Assembly (NCBI GenBank): GCA_946807835.1
Contig: OX327683.1
Coordinates: forward strand, 38,313,001 to 38,377,000
Direction: 5' to 3'
Source of the DNA: Ailanthus altissimus
Taxonomy: Eukaryota; Streptophyta; Magnoliopsida; Sapindales; Simaroubaceae
Length of the DNA: 64,000 nt
The notes below the pieces were generated by a model that was not told the origin of the DNA, searched no databases, and saw nothing but the letters and a program-made list of their open reading frames with translations. Position numbers and translations under genes: made by a program. Shown here piece after piece: positions 35,924-47,803 of the stretch (position 1 is the first letter of the stretch; every line of letters begins with the position of its first letter).

Positions 35924-37550
35924 TAAATACTTGCTTGTCCTCAAGCAATAAAATAAAACTAAGAGAGAGACAAAGGTTTATACTTGACTCATTTAACAAA
36001 ACAAAATATACTAATACTAGTAAGATGATAAAAATCATTGTCTCAAAGGCTGACGAAATAGTACAAATCCATAAGGTAGATAAATAGCTATTAACAATTC
36101 TAATTATCTTCATTTAGTCCCTCATTCTTCCTCATAAATAATCACCATGTGTGTGTGTGTAAGCAGCAAGCAAATAGCGAAAACCATACTTTGATTTACT
36201 TTATACTTTAGTTTGTACAGAAAAGATGATGTCTCGGCATTTAATTTGTATAATGACACTTCCATAAGCTTGTCTTTATTACCACTCTCCACTAATGTAG
36301 AAAATCACATGTCTAGGGATCTATTTAGGACTTTACTTAGCTTGTAATGTAAGGCTAAGGTCAAGGTGGGATAAAAGGATAAATATATGAAGTTCAAATT
36401 ACACCATGAACACTTAGATTTTACCTAGAAACCTCTTGATCTTCTTTTCCTTGTATTATCTCTTCCCCCAAACTTATTGTGTTCCCATCCTTCTTTTCAA
36501 CCTTTTTTTTTATTTTTTAAAGAATTTCTTCTTTTTCTTAAGCTGGGGGTATTTTTCTTTACTTTTTTTTTTTTTTATGAAATACCCCTAAACTTAGATT
36601 GATAAATACCACCCAAACTTTATTTTTCTCATATCACCACAGGCTTTTCCTTTCAAGAGTATTTCTAAGCAAATGCAAGGTTTATGGTGTTACGGGTAAC
36701 ATTTTTAGATAAGTAAACTTTAAGTCTTGGGCTTGTAATGTGGTTAAACCAAAGAATGGGTAATTAGGCTCAAAATAGGGTACTAGGGATAAATATACAC
36801 TAAAAGGTAGGCTAGAAAGGCTCAATCGGTCCAAAGATGGCCTAATGTCATTTCCCTATTCATGTGTTTTCTTAGAATTTCGCCTCAAGTAGTAATTAAA
36901 GACAAGTTCTAGAGTATCGGTCTTCGAGACTGTGATGTACTCCCTAAAGCATAAGTATCTCTAAGTAATAGTTATAACTATTCATGCTTATAAAGTGCTC
37001 AAAAAATTTGTGATTATAAATAAGGTCAAATTTGTTCCTAAACTTAGATAATCAAAATTGTCTCAAGTATCTATCATTCCCTATGGATGTGTAAAAATAA
37101 ATTCAACCATGTATTCTTTTTCTTATCATAGACAAATGATCATCTTATCAAAACCTAATAAAAATGAATTAACTAAAAAAAAAACTAAGTAACTAAAAAA
37201 AAACTTTTAATCCACAAGAATGATCACTCAAATCATGCAGCAAAATGAACACAAGAAAGTGTTTCCCACCCCCAAACTTATTTTAGACATTGTCCCCAAT
37301 GTCGAAAAATAAAAAAGTGAAAGTAAGAGACTTCCCTGGTCAATTTTCGCTGCCGCGCTGACTCTCCGTCGCTGGGGCGATGTTATGGCGCTGCCGCGGT
37401 AATCGTATGTCGCTGCCGCGCTGAAGGATGATTTCTGCACAGTTACTGGAATTTGCGCTGGCGCGATGTTGCGTGTACCGCGGGGGCGGTGGTGTTCGAT
37501 TTTCCTGTCGCTGCCGCGCCGAAACCTAGCGCTACATCGCTTTTTTTTTT

Positions 37551-37590
<40 letters not shown>

Positions 37591-37697
37591 TGCTGAAAAA
37601 AAAAATGATAATAATAATAATAATAATACTTTCCTTGGGTTGCCTCCCAAGTAGCGCTTGATTTAACGTCATCGGCTTGACGGGGCTTCCTTTTCTT
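35910..37697 (-). other. Long non-coding 3' internal region of the left unit
   Basis: In element orientation these 1.8 kb follow the gag-protease stop codon, where autonomous relatives carry reverse transcriptase, RNase H and integrase. No such domain is present in any frame. The region has a second cluster of CGCTGCCGCG/CGCTGGGGCG hairpin motifs (about 37345-37545), a long poly(T) tract (about 37551-37585), and a GGGGACAATGTC motif followed by AAGTTTGGGGG (about 37265-37305, - strand), a motif pair I know from Athila/Tat elements. Confidence 0.7.
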
Positions 37698-40181
37698 TCA
37701 TGGTGGGTCGAAGATGCAGATGGAAGCATTTGTATAAGTGATCTTGCTGGCTTTCTTCTTTTTCGGCTTCCATATTTTTGCAATTAAACCTTGGGCAGTA
37801 TCTTTTGCTGTATTCTCCTTATGTCTCTTCGGAAAGACTTTAATCTTAGACCGGGGAGATGGTTCTTCCTTTTCTTTCTCTTTGCTCGCTTCGTCGTGAT
37901 GCTGTTTTTTCTTCTTCTCTCTTGCCTTTCTATGCTTCAATGCTCTTTTTCGGATGTGAGGATCCAATGTCTCCATATCTTTAATTTGCTTAACGCTTGG
38001 ATGCATCACATTAATGCAGAAACAGTCTTCATTTTCAGCTGGTAATTTAATCTCCTTGAAGACCTTAAAAGTGACTGTGTCCTCTTGTACCCTCATGGTC
38101 AACTGCCCTTTTTGTACATCAATAATTGTTCTTCCAGTGGCTAGGAAGGGTCTTCCAAGGATGATTGGGATCTCCTTGTCTTCTTCCATATCCAAAACAA
38201 TGAAATCGGCAGGGAAGATGAATTTATCGACCTTGACCAACACATCTTCAATTAATCCCTTAGGATAGGTGAGAGAACGATCTGCTAACTGAAGTGTGAT
38301 ATTTGTTGGCTTGGCTTCTTTCAGTCCCAATTTTTTGTACACGGACAGTGGCATAAGATTGATGCTAGCTCCCAGATCACAAAGTGCTTTCCCAAAATCA
38401 TAATTCCCAATTGAGCATGGTATGGTGAAACTCCCAGGATCTTTGAGCTTTGGAGGTAGCTTCTTTAGAAGGATGGCGCTACACTCTTCTGTCAGGGCCA
38501 CAGTCTCGAAGTCATCTATTTTTCTCTTCTTTGATAAGATGTCCTTCATAAATCTCACATAGCTTGGCATTTGCTCTAGTGCATCTGCAAAAGGAAGATT
38601 AATATGTAATTTCTTAAAAATATCAAGAAATTTAGAAAATTGCTTATCTAGTTTCTTCTTTTGCAGCCTCTGAGGAAATGGAGGTGGTGGAGTGAATGAC
38701 TGCGTAGGTTGCTTCTGCGGATTGCTACTGGTATCTTCTGCTGCATGTTCACTTTTCTGTTCTTGTACTTGAATACCAGATTCTATGCTTTTCTGTGTCT
38801 CATCACTCTTCTCTTGGTTTCTGAGCTGCTGTAATCTCTGAGGAAATGGTATAGGTGGTCTATATGGTTGCACGTCATCTTGCTGGACCACTGGTTCTTT
38901 TTCCTTCTCAATCATCTCTGAAAGCTGTGGTTGAGGAGTGTTGTCATGTAAGACTTTACCACTCCTTAGGGAGATGGCTTGGCATTGTTCTACACTTCCT
39001 TTTGGATTGACTTCAATGTTGCTTGGTAGAGTTCCTTGAGGTCGATTGTTTATTGCTGTAGCAAGTTGTCCTACTTGATTCTCCAAGGCTCTAAGTGAAG
39101 CTGCTTGACTTTGAAAGAGTGCATCTGTTTTCTTCATGTATTGCAGGAGCATGTCTTCAATGTCTGGTTTCTTCTCTTGCTGAATTTGCGTTTGGAAGCC
39201 AGGAGGAGCTTTGGAATACTGTCCTTGATTATTGTTGCTCCATGAGAAGTTTGAGTGATTTCTCCATCCAGGATTGTAAAAATTAGAGTTAGGATTGTTG
39301 CGGTTGAAGTCCCCTACATATTGAGCAGTCTCCATGCATTGTCCATTAGCATGATTGCTTCCACAGAAATCGCAAGTGATGGGTTGACTCTTGATAGCAT
39401 TAACTCCCAAGTTGCTTATTTGTTTGGTCAAGAGATTGACTTGGGCAGATAATGTAGTCAAAGTGTCCACTTCGTGTAATCCAGCGATCTTTCTTGTGGT
39501 TGACCTTTCAGTGGGCCATTGATAAGCATTGGACGCCATCTCATCTAGTAGATCATATGCTTCATCAGTGGATTTATTCATGAGTGCTCCTCCAGCTGCA
39601 GCATCTACTATCATTCTGAATTGACCGGCTAATCCATTGTAAAATGTTTGTACAAGCAACCACTTCGGAACTCCATGATGAGGACATTTTCTTTGCATAT
39701 CTTTGTATCTCTCCCATGCCTCATAAAGAGATTCTTCATCTAGTTGTAGGAATGATGTGATGTCGTTCCTCATCTTGGCAGTTTTAGCAGGTGGAAAGAA
39801 TTTGGCGAGGAACTTTTGTGCAAGATCATCCCATGTAGCTATAGATCCAGATGGAAGTGATAACAGCCAGCTCTTTGCCTTGTCTCTCAAGGAAAAGGGA
39901 AACAATCTTAGTCGAATTGCATCATCGGACACCCCATTGTATTTAAATGTGTCACATATCTCCAAGAAGTTGATAATGTGCATGTTTGGATCGTCATTAG
40001 GTAGTCCACTAAATTGTACCAAATCCTTGAGCATTTGAATCGTGCTTGGCTTGATCTCAAAGTTGTTAGCTTGAACAGTTGGTCTTTGGATGCTTGAATG
40101 GATTCCATTGACTAAGGGAACAGCATACTCCCTTAGTGGTCTTCCTTCATTATTGGGTGCAATTGGTACTTGATCTTCCAT
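37698..40181 (-). CDS. Gag-protease polyprotein of non-autonomous Athila-like element, left copy
   Basis: 827 codons from the first ATG (MEDQVPIAPN), without interruption. Residues about 50-200 are a retrotransposon gag domain (FLEICDTFKYNGVSDDAIRL, AKSWLLSLPSGSIATWDDL, EAWERYKDMQRKCPHHG). A zinc knuckle lies at 270-282 (CDFCGSNHANGQC; CX2CX3HX4C, as in Athila-type gags). Residues about 580-700 are a pepsin-like protease with the active site CDLGASINLM (Asp602) and IILGRPFLATG. The C-terminus is rich in lysine. It would build the particle and process it. There is no polymerase or integrase. The frame is open upstream to the primer site but without ATG, so a longer product is unlikely. Identical at protein level to the right copy. 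Confidence 0.93.
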   Translation of the reverse strand: MEDQVPIAPNNEGRPLREYAVPLVNGIHSSIQRPTVQANNFEIKPSTIQMLKDLVQFSGLPNDDPNMHIINFLEICDTFKYNGVSDDAIRLRLFPFSLRDKAKSWLLSLPSGSIATWDDLAQKFLAKFFPPAKTAKMRNDITSFLQLDEESLYEAWERYKDMQRKCPHHGVPKWLLVQTFYNGLAGQFRMIVDAAAGGALMNKSTDEAYDLLDEMASNAYQWPTERSTTRKIAGLHEVDTLTTLSAQVNLLTKQISNLGVNAIKSQPITCDFCGSNHANGQCMETAQYVGDFNRNNPNSNFYNPGWRNHSNFSWSNNNQGQYSKAPPGFQTQIQQEKKPDIEDMLLQYMKKTDALFQSQAASLRALENQVGQLATAINNRPQGTLPSNIEVNPKGSVEQCQAISLRSGKVLHDNTPQPQLSEMIEKEKEPVVQQDDVQPYRPPIPFPQRLQQLRNQEKSDETQKSIESGIQVQEQKSEHAAEDTSSNPQKQPTQSFTPPPPFPQRLQKKKLDKQFSKFLDIFKKLHINLPFADALEQMPSYVRFMKDILSKKRKIDDFETVALTEECSAILLKKLPPKLKDPGSFTIPCSIGNYDFGKALCDLGASINLMPLSVYKKLGLKEAKPTNITLQLADRSLTYPKGLIEDVLVKVDKFIFPADFIVLDMEEDKEIPIILGRPFLATGRTIIDVQKGQLTMRVQEDTVTFKVFKEIKLPAENEDCFCINVMHPSVKQIKDMETLDPHIRKRALKHRKAREKKKKQHHDEASKEKEKEEPSPRSKIKVFPKRHKENTAKDTAQGLIAKIWKPKKKKASKITYTNASICIFDPP

Positions 40182-40385
40182 GGTGTTGACTTGATTTTGC
40201 TCTCTTCTAATTCTTCGTAAGGTTATTTCAATTTCTGGATCAAAAGAAATCTTCACTTTTCGATCTTTGCATGTACCTCGTAACAAAGAAAGTAAAACTA
40301 AATTAAGAAAAATAAAAATAAAAAAAATTCTGAAGTAAAAATTAGAAAGAATGGTATTAATATTGGTAAAAAAGTAGATAATTAT

Positions 40386-40402
40386 CCCCGGCAACGGCGC
40401 CA
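40386..40402 (-). promoter_or_regulatory. Primer binding site, tRNA-Asp type, left unit
   Basis: On the - strand TGGCGCCGTTGCCGGGG, six bases inside LTR 2. It is complementary to the 3' end of plant tRNA-Asp(GUC), as I recall that sequence. Confidence 0.85.
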
Positions 40403-40408
40403 AAAACT

Positions 40409-41856
40409 TGATGCGATATTTCTATATCATAAATTAAGTGCAAGTATACACTATCGTATGCAAGTAATAAAGAGACTAAATAAGTCGGATGTCGAACCCA
40501 CAGGGATAATTCTTTCTTTTTAACCAATTACTAAAATTATATCTTCCTAATAATTATTCAGAAAAATAAAAATCTAAGAATGAATGTAAGAAATATAAAA
40601 CAAAAACACAATGCAATGAGATTTAAAGATATAGCAACGTAGAGAGAACCTAGGATTAATATTATCCCTCAATATGTTTCTAATGATTAATCCTCTAATA
40701 TTTAACTCACTTAGTCTTTATTATTGATCAAGACACTAATGTATTCACAAGCCTCTTCCAAGGTCATGCAAGTATACCTTAATTTACCAAATACCTATAT
40801 GCCTATGGTACTTGTAATAAATTAAGATTCATTAAGATTAGGTCTTATTGATCATACATGCCAATTAGGTATATTCCTATCCTAAGTTGAAACTTGCATA
40901 TGCAACATTGAATGTTACTCTACAATCATGCATCAAATTACCTAGGTCTAAATATTATGATTCCTCTTCCGAGTTTATCAATAATATTACCAATTCATTC
41001 ACCATATATTGGCCAGATATATTGAAGCATTAAACACAAGTAATTTAAATAATAAATGACTAAGTTTATTAAATACTAAAAAGATATGGCAATTAAGCAC
41101 ACATATTGAGTTCAAATATTAACCCTAGAAAACAAGTTAGCTCATGGCTACAAGAGAACAGCAGTAAAAATAATTATAAATCATGATACAATTATTAGCA
41201 AACCGATATAGACGTCGAATTGCTCTTAATTGTGCTGCCTAGAAACTCTTGATGCCGAAGAACGTCTTGTATCTCTCTCTAAAGTTGCTTCAATTAAGCT
41301 CCTATTGCTCTCCAAGACTCGTGCTCTGTATTCTTGGTGCTCTTGGGTCGTCTTGGATTCTTTTTTTGAAGGCTGGGGACGAGTGGCTTTATATAGGGAT
41401 TGATTTGAGCTTGAAAATCTCAATTCTCGTCGGACTAGGACTCGCACTACCGCTGGCGCGCTATGCATCTGTCGCTGGGGCGACGCGTGAAAAAGCTATC
41501 ACCGCTGGAGCGGTGGGATCTTGGCGCTGGGGCGCTGCATGAAAACGGCTTCACCGCTGGCGCGGTGAATTTCTGGCGCTGGGGCGCCAGACGCGACTTA
41601 ATCAGGTCGTTTTTCTTATTTCGATCACTATTCCAACGCTGGGGCGAAAATACTTGTGGCGCGGGGGCGCTGGACTCATAATTTGAAAGCTTTGCATTTT
41701 AGTCCCTGTTTTCGCTCCTTTTGCGTTCTTTCTTTAAATTTCGTTCAAGTCCCTATAAATAACAATAATGCACATTAATAGCCATCTATTCTCATAAAAT
41801 CATAAAATATCAATAATAAAAACATGAGAAAATATATGACAAATTTGCCCTTATCA
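40409..41856 (-). repeat. LTR 2 (shared central LTR)
   Basis: 1448 bp. It serves as the 5' LTR for the left unit and the 3' LTR for the right unit. No target duplication lies at either side, which argues against two independent insertions. Confidence 0.93.
41388..41397 (-). promoter_or_regulatory. TATA box of the central LTR
   Basis: On the - strand CCTATATAAA, a near-ideal plant TATA box placed to start transcription toward the left internal region. The same sequence is at 35441-35450 and 47335-47344. Confidence 0.6.
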
Positions 41857-43497
41857 AATTCCCCCAAACTTAAATACTTGCTTGTCCTCAAGCAATAAAA
41901 TAAAACTAAGAGAGAGACAAAGGTTTATACTTGACTCATTTAACAAAACAAAATATACTAATACTAGTAAGATGATAAAAATCATTGTCTCAAAGGCTGA
42001 CGAAATAGTACAAATCCATAAGGTAGATAAATAGCTATTAACAATTCTAATTATCTTCATTTAGTCCCTCATTCTTCCTCATAAATAATCACCATGTGTG
42101 TGTGTGTAAGCAGCAAGCAAATAGCGAAAACCATACTTTGATTTACTTTATACTTTAGTTTGTACAGAAAAGATGATGTCTCGGCATTTAATTTGTATAA
42201 TGACACTTCCATAAGCTTGTCTTTATTACCACTCTCCACTAATGTAGAAAATCACATGTCTAGGGATCTATTTAGGACTTTACTTAGCTTGTAATGTAAG
42301 GCTAAGGTCAAGGTGGGATAAAAGGATAAATATATGAAGTTCAAATTACACCATGAACACTTAGATTTTACCTAGAAACCTCTTGATCTTCTTTTCCTTG
42401 TATTATCTCTTCCCCCAAACTTATTGTGTTCCCATCCTTCTTTTCAACCTTTTTTTTTATTTTTTAAAGAATTTCTTCTTTTTCTTAAGCTGGGGGTATT
42501 TTTCTTTACTTTTTTTTTTTTTTATGAAATACCCCTAAACTTAGATTGATAAATACCACCCAAACTTTATTTTTCTCATATCACCACAGGCTTTTCCTTT
42601 CAAGAGTATTTCTAAGCAAATGCAAGGTTTATGGTGTTACGGGTAACATTTTTAGATAAGTAAACTTTAAGTCTTGGGCTTGTAATGTGGTTAAACCAAA
42701 GAATGGGTAATTAGGCTCAAAATAGGGTACTAGGGATAAATATACACTAAAAGGTAGGCTAGAAAGGCTCAATCGGTCCAAAGATGGCCTAATGTCATTT
42801 CCCTATTCATGTGTTTTCTTAGAATTTCGCCTCAAGTAGTAATTAAAGACAAGTTCTAGAGTATCGGTCTTCGAGACTGTGATGTACTCCCTAAAGCATA
42901 AGTATCTCTAAGTAATAGTTATAACTATTCATGCTTATAAAGTGCTCAAAAAATTTGTGATTATAAATAAGGTCAAATTTGTTCCTAAACTTAGATAATC
43001 AAAATTGTCTCAAGTATCTATCATTCCCTATGGATGTGTAAAAATAAATTCAACCATGTATTCTTTTTCTTATCATAGACAAATGATCATCTTATCAAAA
43101 CCTAATAAAAATGAATTAACTAAAAAAAAAACTAAGTAACTAAAAAAAAACTTTTAATCCACAAGAATGATCACTCAAATCATGCAGCAAAATGAACACA
43201 AGAAAGTGTTTCCCACCCCCAAACTTATTTTAGACATTGTCCCCAATGTCGAAAAATAAAAAAGTGAAAGTAAGAGACTTCCCTGGTCAATTTTCGCTGC
43301 CGCGCTGACTCTCCGTCGCTGGGGCGATGTTATGGCGCTGCCGCGGTAATCGTATGTCGCTGCCGCGCTGAAGGATGATTTCTGCACAGTTACTGGAATT
43401 TGCGCTGGCGCGATGTTGCGTGTACCGCGGGGGCGGTGGTGTTCGATTTTCCTGTCGCTGCCGCGCCGAAACCTAGCGCTACAGCGCTGTATTTTTG

Positions 43498-43537
<40 letters not shown>

Positions 43538-43644
43538 TGCTGAAAAAAAAAATGATAATAATAATAATAATAATACTTTCCTTGGGTTGCCTCCCAAGTA
43601 GCGCTTGATTTAACGTCATCGGCTTGACGGGGCTTCCTTTTCTT
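41857..43644 (-). other. Long non-coding 3' internal region of the right unit
   Basis: Same layout as 35910-37697, starting with the polypurine tract at 41857-41870. The only difference I saw is beside the poly(T) tract (about 43488-43502), where this copy keeps AGCGCTGTATTTTTGGG and the left copy reads T-rich sequence of equal length. Confidence 0.7.
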
Positions 43645-46128
43645 TCATGGTGGGTCGAAGATGCAGATGGAAGCATTTGTATAAGTGATCTTGCTGGCTT
43701 TCTTCTTTTTCGGCTTCCATATTTTTGCAATTAAACCTTGGGCAGTATCTTTTGCTGTATTCTCCTTATGTCTCTTCGGAAAGACTTTAATCTTAGACCG
43801 GGGAGATGGTTCTTCCTTTTCTTTCTCTTTGCTCGCTTCGTCGTGATGCTGTTTTTTCTTCTTCTCTCTTGCCTTTCTATGCTTCAATGCTCTTTTTCGG
43901 ATGTGAGGATCCAATGTCTCCATATCTTTAATTTGCTTAACGCTTGGATGCATCACATTAATGCAGAAACAGTCTTCATTTTCAGCTGGTAATTTAATCT
44001 CCTTGAAGACCTTAAAAGTGACTGTGTCCTCTTGTACCCTCATGGTCAACTGCCCTTTTTGTACATCAATAATTGTTCTTCCAGTGGCTAGGAAGGGTCT
44101 TCCAAGGATGATTGGGATCTCCTTGTCTTCTTCCATATCCAAAACAATGAAATCGGCAGGGAAGATGAATTTATCGACCTTGACCAACACATCTTCAATT
44201 AATCCCTTAGGATAGGTGAGAGAACGATCTGCTAACTGAAGTGTGATATTTGTTGGCTTGGCTTCTTTCAGTCCCAATTTTTTGTACACGGACAGTGGCA
44301 TAAGATTGATGCTAGCTCCCAGATCACAAAGTGCTTTCCCAAAATCATAATTCCCAATTGAGCATGGTATGGTGAAACTCCCAGGATCTTTGAGCTTTGG
44401 AGGTAGCTTCTTTAGAAGGATGGCGCTACACTCTTCTGTCAGGGCCACAGTCTCGAAGTCATCTATTTTTCTCTTCTTTGATAAGATGTCCTTCATAAAT
44501 CTCACATAGCTTGGCATTTGCTCTAGTGCATCTGCAAAAGGAAGATTAATATGTAATTTCTTAAAAATATCAAGAAATTTAGAAAATTGCTTATCTAGTT
44601 TCTTCTTTTGCAGCCTCTGAGGAAATGGAGGTGGTGGAGTGAATGACTGCGTAGGTTGCTTCTGCGGATTGCTACTGGTATCTTCTGCTGCATGTTCACT
44701 TTTCTGTTCTTGTACTTGAATACCAGATTCTATGCTTTTCTGTGTCTCATCACTCTTCTCTTGGTTTCTGAGCTGCTGTAATCTCTGAGGAAATGGTATA
44801 GGTGGTCTATATGGTTGCACGTCATCTTGCTGGACCACTGGTTCTTTTTCCTTCTCAATCATCTCTGAAAGCTGTGGTTGAGGAGTGTTGTCATGTAAGA
44901 CTTTACCACTCCTTAGGGAGATGGCTTGGCATTGTTCTACACTTCCTTTTGGATTGACTTCAATGTTGCTTGGTAGAGTTCCTTGAGGTCGATTGTTTAT
45001 TGCTGTAGCAAGTTGTCCTACTTGATTCTCCAAGGCTCTAAGTGAAGCTGCTTGACTTTGAAAGAGTGCATCTGTTTTCTTCATGTATTGCAGGAGCATG
45101 TCTTCAATGTCTGGTTTCTTCTCTTGCTGAATTTGCGTTTGGAAGCCAGGAGGAGCTTTGGAATACTGTCCTTGATTATTGTTGCTCCATGAGAAGTTTG
45201 AGTGATTTCTCCATCCAGGATTGTAAAAATTAGAGTTAGGATTGTTGCGGTTGAAGTCCCCTACATATTGAGCAGTCTCCATGCATTGTCCATTAGCATG
45301 ATTGCTTCCACAGAAATCGCAAGTGATGGGTTGACTCTTGATAGCATTAACTCCCAAGTTGCTTATTTGTTTGGTCAAGAGATTGACTTGGGCAGATAAT
45401 GTAGTCAAAGTGTCCACTTCGTGTAATCCAGCGATCTTTCTTGTGGTTGACCTTTCAGTGGGCCATTGATAAGCATTGGACGCCATCTCATCTAGTAGAT
45501 CATATGCTTCATCAGTGGATTTATTCATGAGTGCTCCTCCAGCTGCAGCATCTACTATCATTCTGAATTGACCGGCTAATCCATTGTAAAATGTTTGTAC
45601 AAGCAACCACTTCGGAACTCCATGATGAGGACATTTTCTTTGCATATCTTTGTATCTCTCCCATGCCTCATAAAGAGATTCTTCATCTAGTTGTAGGAAT
45701 GATGTGATGTCGTTCCTCATCTTGGCAGTTTTAGCAGGTGGAAAGAATTTGGCGAGGAACTTTTGTGCAAGATCATCCCATGTAGCTATAGATCCAGATG
45801 GAAGTGATAACAGCCAGCTCTTTGCCTTGTCTCTCAAGGAAAAGGGAAACAATCTTAGTCGAATTGCATCATCGGACACCCCATTGTATTTAAATGTGTC
45901 ACATATCTCCAAGAAGTTGATAATGTGCATGTTTGGATCGTCATTAGGTAGTCCACTAAATTGTACCAAATCCTTGAGCATTTGAATCGTGCTTGGCTTG
46001 ATCTCAAAGTTGTTAGCTTGAACAGTTGGTCTTTGGATGCTTGAATGGATTCCATTGACTAAGGGAACAGCATACTCCCTTAGTGGTCTTCCTTCATTAT
46101 TGGGTGCAATTGGTACTTGATCTTCCAT
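43645..46128 (-). CDS. Gag-protease polyprotein of non-autonomous Athila-like element, right copy
   Basis: Same 827-residue product as the left copy at exactly +5947 bp, with gag domain, CX2CX3HX4C zinc knuckle and DLGA-type aspartic protease intact and no pol domains. Two undamaged identical ORFs in one tandem imply a very young insertion, recent homogenisation by recombination, or an assembly duplication. The start was chosen at the first ATG as in the left copy. Confidence 0.93.
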   Translation of the reverse strand: MEDQVPIAPNNEGRPLREYAVPLVNGIHSSIQRPTVQANNFEIKPSTIQMLKDLVQFSGLPNDDPNMHIINFLEICDTFKYNGVSDDAIRLRLFPFSLRDKAKSWLLSLPSGSIATWDDLAQKFLAKFFPPAKTAKMRNDITSFLQLDEESLYEAWERYKDMQRKCPHHGVPKWLLVQTFYNGLAGQFRMIVDAAAGGALMNKSTDEAYDLLDEMASNAYQWPTERSTTRKIAGLHEVDTLTTLSAQVNLLTKQISNLGVNAIKSQPITCDFCGSNHANGQCMETAQYVGDFNRNNPNSNFYNPGWRNHSNFSWSNNNQGQYSKAPPGFQTQIQQEKKPDIEDMLLQYMKKTDALFQSQAASLRALENQVGQLATAINNRPQGTLPSNIEVNPKGSVEQCQAISLRSGKVLHDNTPQPQLSEMIEKEKEPVVQQDDVQPYRPPIPFPQRLQQLRNQEKSDETQKSIESGIQVQEQKSEHAAEDTSSNPQKQPTQSFTPPPPFPQRLQKKKLDKQFSKFLDIFKKLHINLPFADALEQMPSYVRFMKDILSKKRKIDDFETVALTEECSAILLKKLPPKLKDPGSFTIPCSIGNYDFGKALCDLGASINLMPLSVYKKLGLKEAKPTNITLQLADRSLTYPKGLIEDVLVKVDKFIFPADFIVLDMEEDKEIPIILGRPFLATGRTIIDVQKGQLTMRVQEDTVTFKVFKEIKLPAENEDCFCINVMHPSVKQIKDMETLDPHIRKRALKHRKAREKKKKQHHDEASKEKEKEEPSPRSKIKVFPKRHKENTAKDTAQGLIAKIWKPKKKKASKITYTNASICIFDPP

Positions 46129-46332
46129 GGTGTTGACTTGATTTTGCTCTCTTCTAATTCTTCGTAAGGTTATTTCAATTTCTGGATCAAAAGAAATCTT
46201 CACTTTTCGATCTTTGCATGTACCTCGTAACAAAGAAAGTAAAACTAAATTAAGAAAAATAAAAATAAAAAAAATTCTGAAGTAAAAATTAGAAAGAATG
46301 GTATTAATATTGGTAAAAAAGTAGATAATTAT

Positions 46333-46349
46333 CCCCGGCAACGGCGCCA
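46333..46349 (-). promoter_or_regulatory. Primer binding site, tRNA-Asp type, right unit
   Basis: Same 17-base sequence as at 40386-40402, six bases inside LTR 3. Confidence 0.85.
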
Positions 46350-46355
46350 AAAACT

Positions 46356-47803
46356 TGATGCGATATTTCTATATCATAAATTAAGTGCAAGTATACACTA
46401 TCGTATGCAAGTAATAAAGAGACTAAATAAGTCGGATGTCGAACCCACAGGGATAATTCTTTCTTTTTAACCAATTACTAAAATTATATCTTCCTAATAA
46501 TTATTCAGAAAAATAAAAATCTAAGAATGAATGTAAGAAATATAAAACAAAAACACAATGCAATGAGATTTAAAGATATAGCAACGTAGAGAGAACCTAG
46601 GATTAATATTATCCCTCAATATGTTTCTAATGATTAATCCTCTAATATTTAACTCACTTAGTCTTTATTATTGATCAAGACACTAATGTATTCACAAGCC
46701 TCTTCCAAGGTCATGCAAGTATACCTTAATTTACCAAATACCTATATGCCTATGGTACTTGTAATAAATTAAGATTCATTAAGATTAGGTCTTATTGATC
46801 ATACATGCCAATTAGGTATATTCCTATCCTAAGTTGAAACTTGCATATGCAACATTGAATGTTACTCTACAATCATGCATCAAATTACCTAGGTCTAAAT
46901 ATTATGATTCCTCTTCCGAGTTTATCAATAATATTACCAATTCATTCACCATATATTGGCCAGATATATTGAAGCATTAAACACAAGTAATTTAAATAAT
47001 AAATGACTAAGTTTATTAAATACTAAAAAGATATGGCAATTAAGCACACATATTGAGTTCAAATATTAACCCTAGAAAACAAGTTAGCTCATGGCTACAA
47101 GAGAACAGCAGTAAAAATAATTATAAATCATGATACAATTATTAGCAAACCGATATAGACGTCGAATTGCTCTTAATTGTGCTGCCTAGAAACTCTTGAT
47201 GCCGAAGAACGTCTTGTATCTCTCTCTAAAGTTGCTTCAATTAAGCTCCTATTGCTCTCCAAGACTCGTGCTCTGTATTCTTGGTGCTCTTGGGTCGTCT
47301 TGGATTCTTTTTTTGAAGGCTGGGGACGAGTGGCTTTATATAGGGATTGATTTGAGCTTGAAAATCTCAATTCTCGTCGGACTAGGACTCGCACTACCGC
47401 TGGCGCGCTATGCATCTGTCGCTGGGGCGACGCGTGAAAAAGCTATCACCGCTGGAGCGGTGGGATCTTGGCGCTGGGGCGCTGCATGAAAACGGCTTCA
47501 CCGCTGGCGCGGTGAATTTCTGGCGCTGGGGCGCCAGACGCGACTTAATCAGGTCGTTTTTCTTATTTCGATCACTATTCCAACGCTGGGGCGAAAATAC
47601 TTGTGGCGCGGGGGCGCTGGACTCATAATTTGAAAGCTTTGCATTTTAGTCCCTGTTTTCGCTCCTTTTGCGTTCTTTCTTTAAATTTCGTTCAAGTCCC
47701 TATAAATAACAATAATGCACATTAATAGCCATCTATTCTCATAAAATCATAAAATATCAATAATAAAAACATGAGAAAATATATGACAAATTTGCCCTTA
47801 TCA
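46356..47803 (-). repeat. LTR 3 of the tandem retroelement
   Basis: 1448 bp. It is the outer 5' LTR in element orientation and is followed directly by the target duplication ATATT (47804-47808). Confidence 0.93.

Noticed and set aside
37791..40038. Several + strand ORFs opposite gag-protease (and their copies at +5947)
   Set aside because: Antisense shadows of the gag-protease ORF; they repeat only because the element does.
40182..40403. Upstream extension of the gag-protease frame by 74 codons with a hydrophobic segment
   Set aside because: The first codon is TTG lying in the primer binding site, and there is no ATG before MEDQVP. The hydrophobic stretch is AT-rich leader read in frame.
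34462..47803. Two independent insertions side by side
   Set aside because: The central LTR is shared and lacks target duplications; only the outermost edges carry ATATT.
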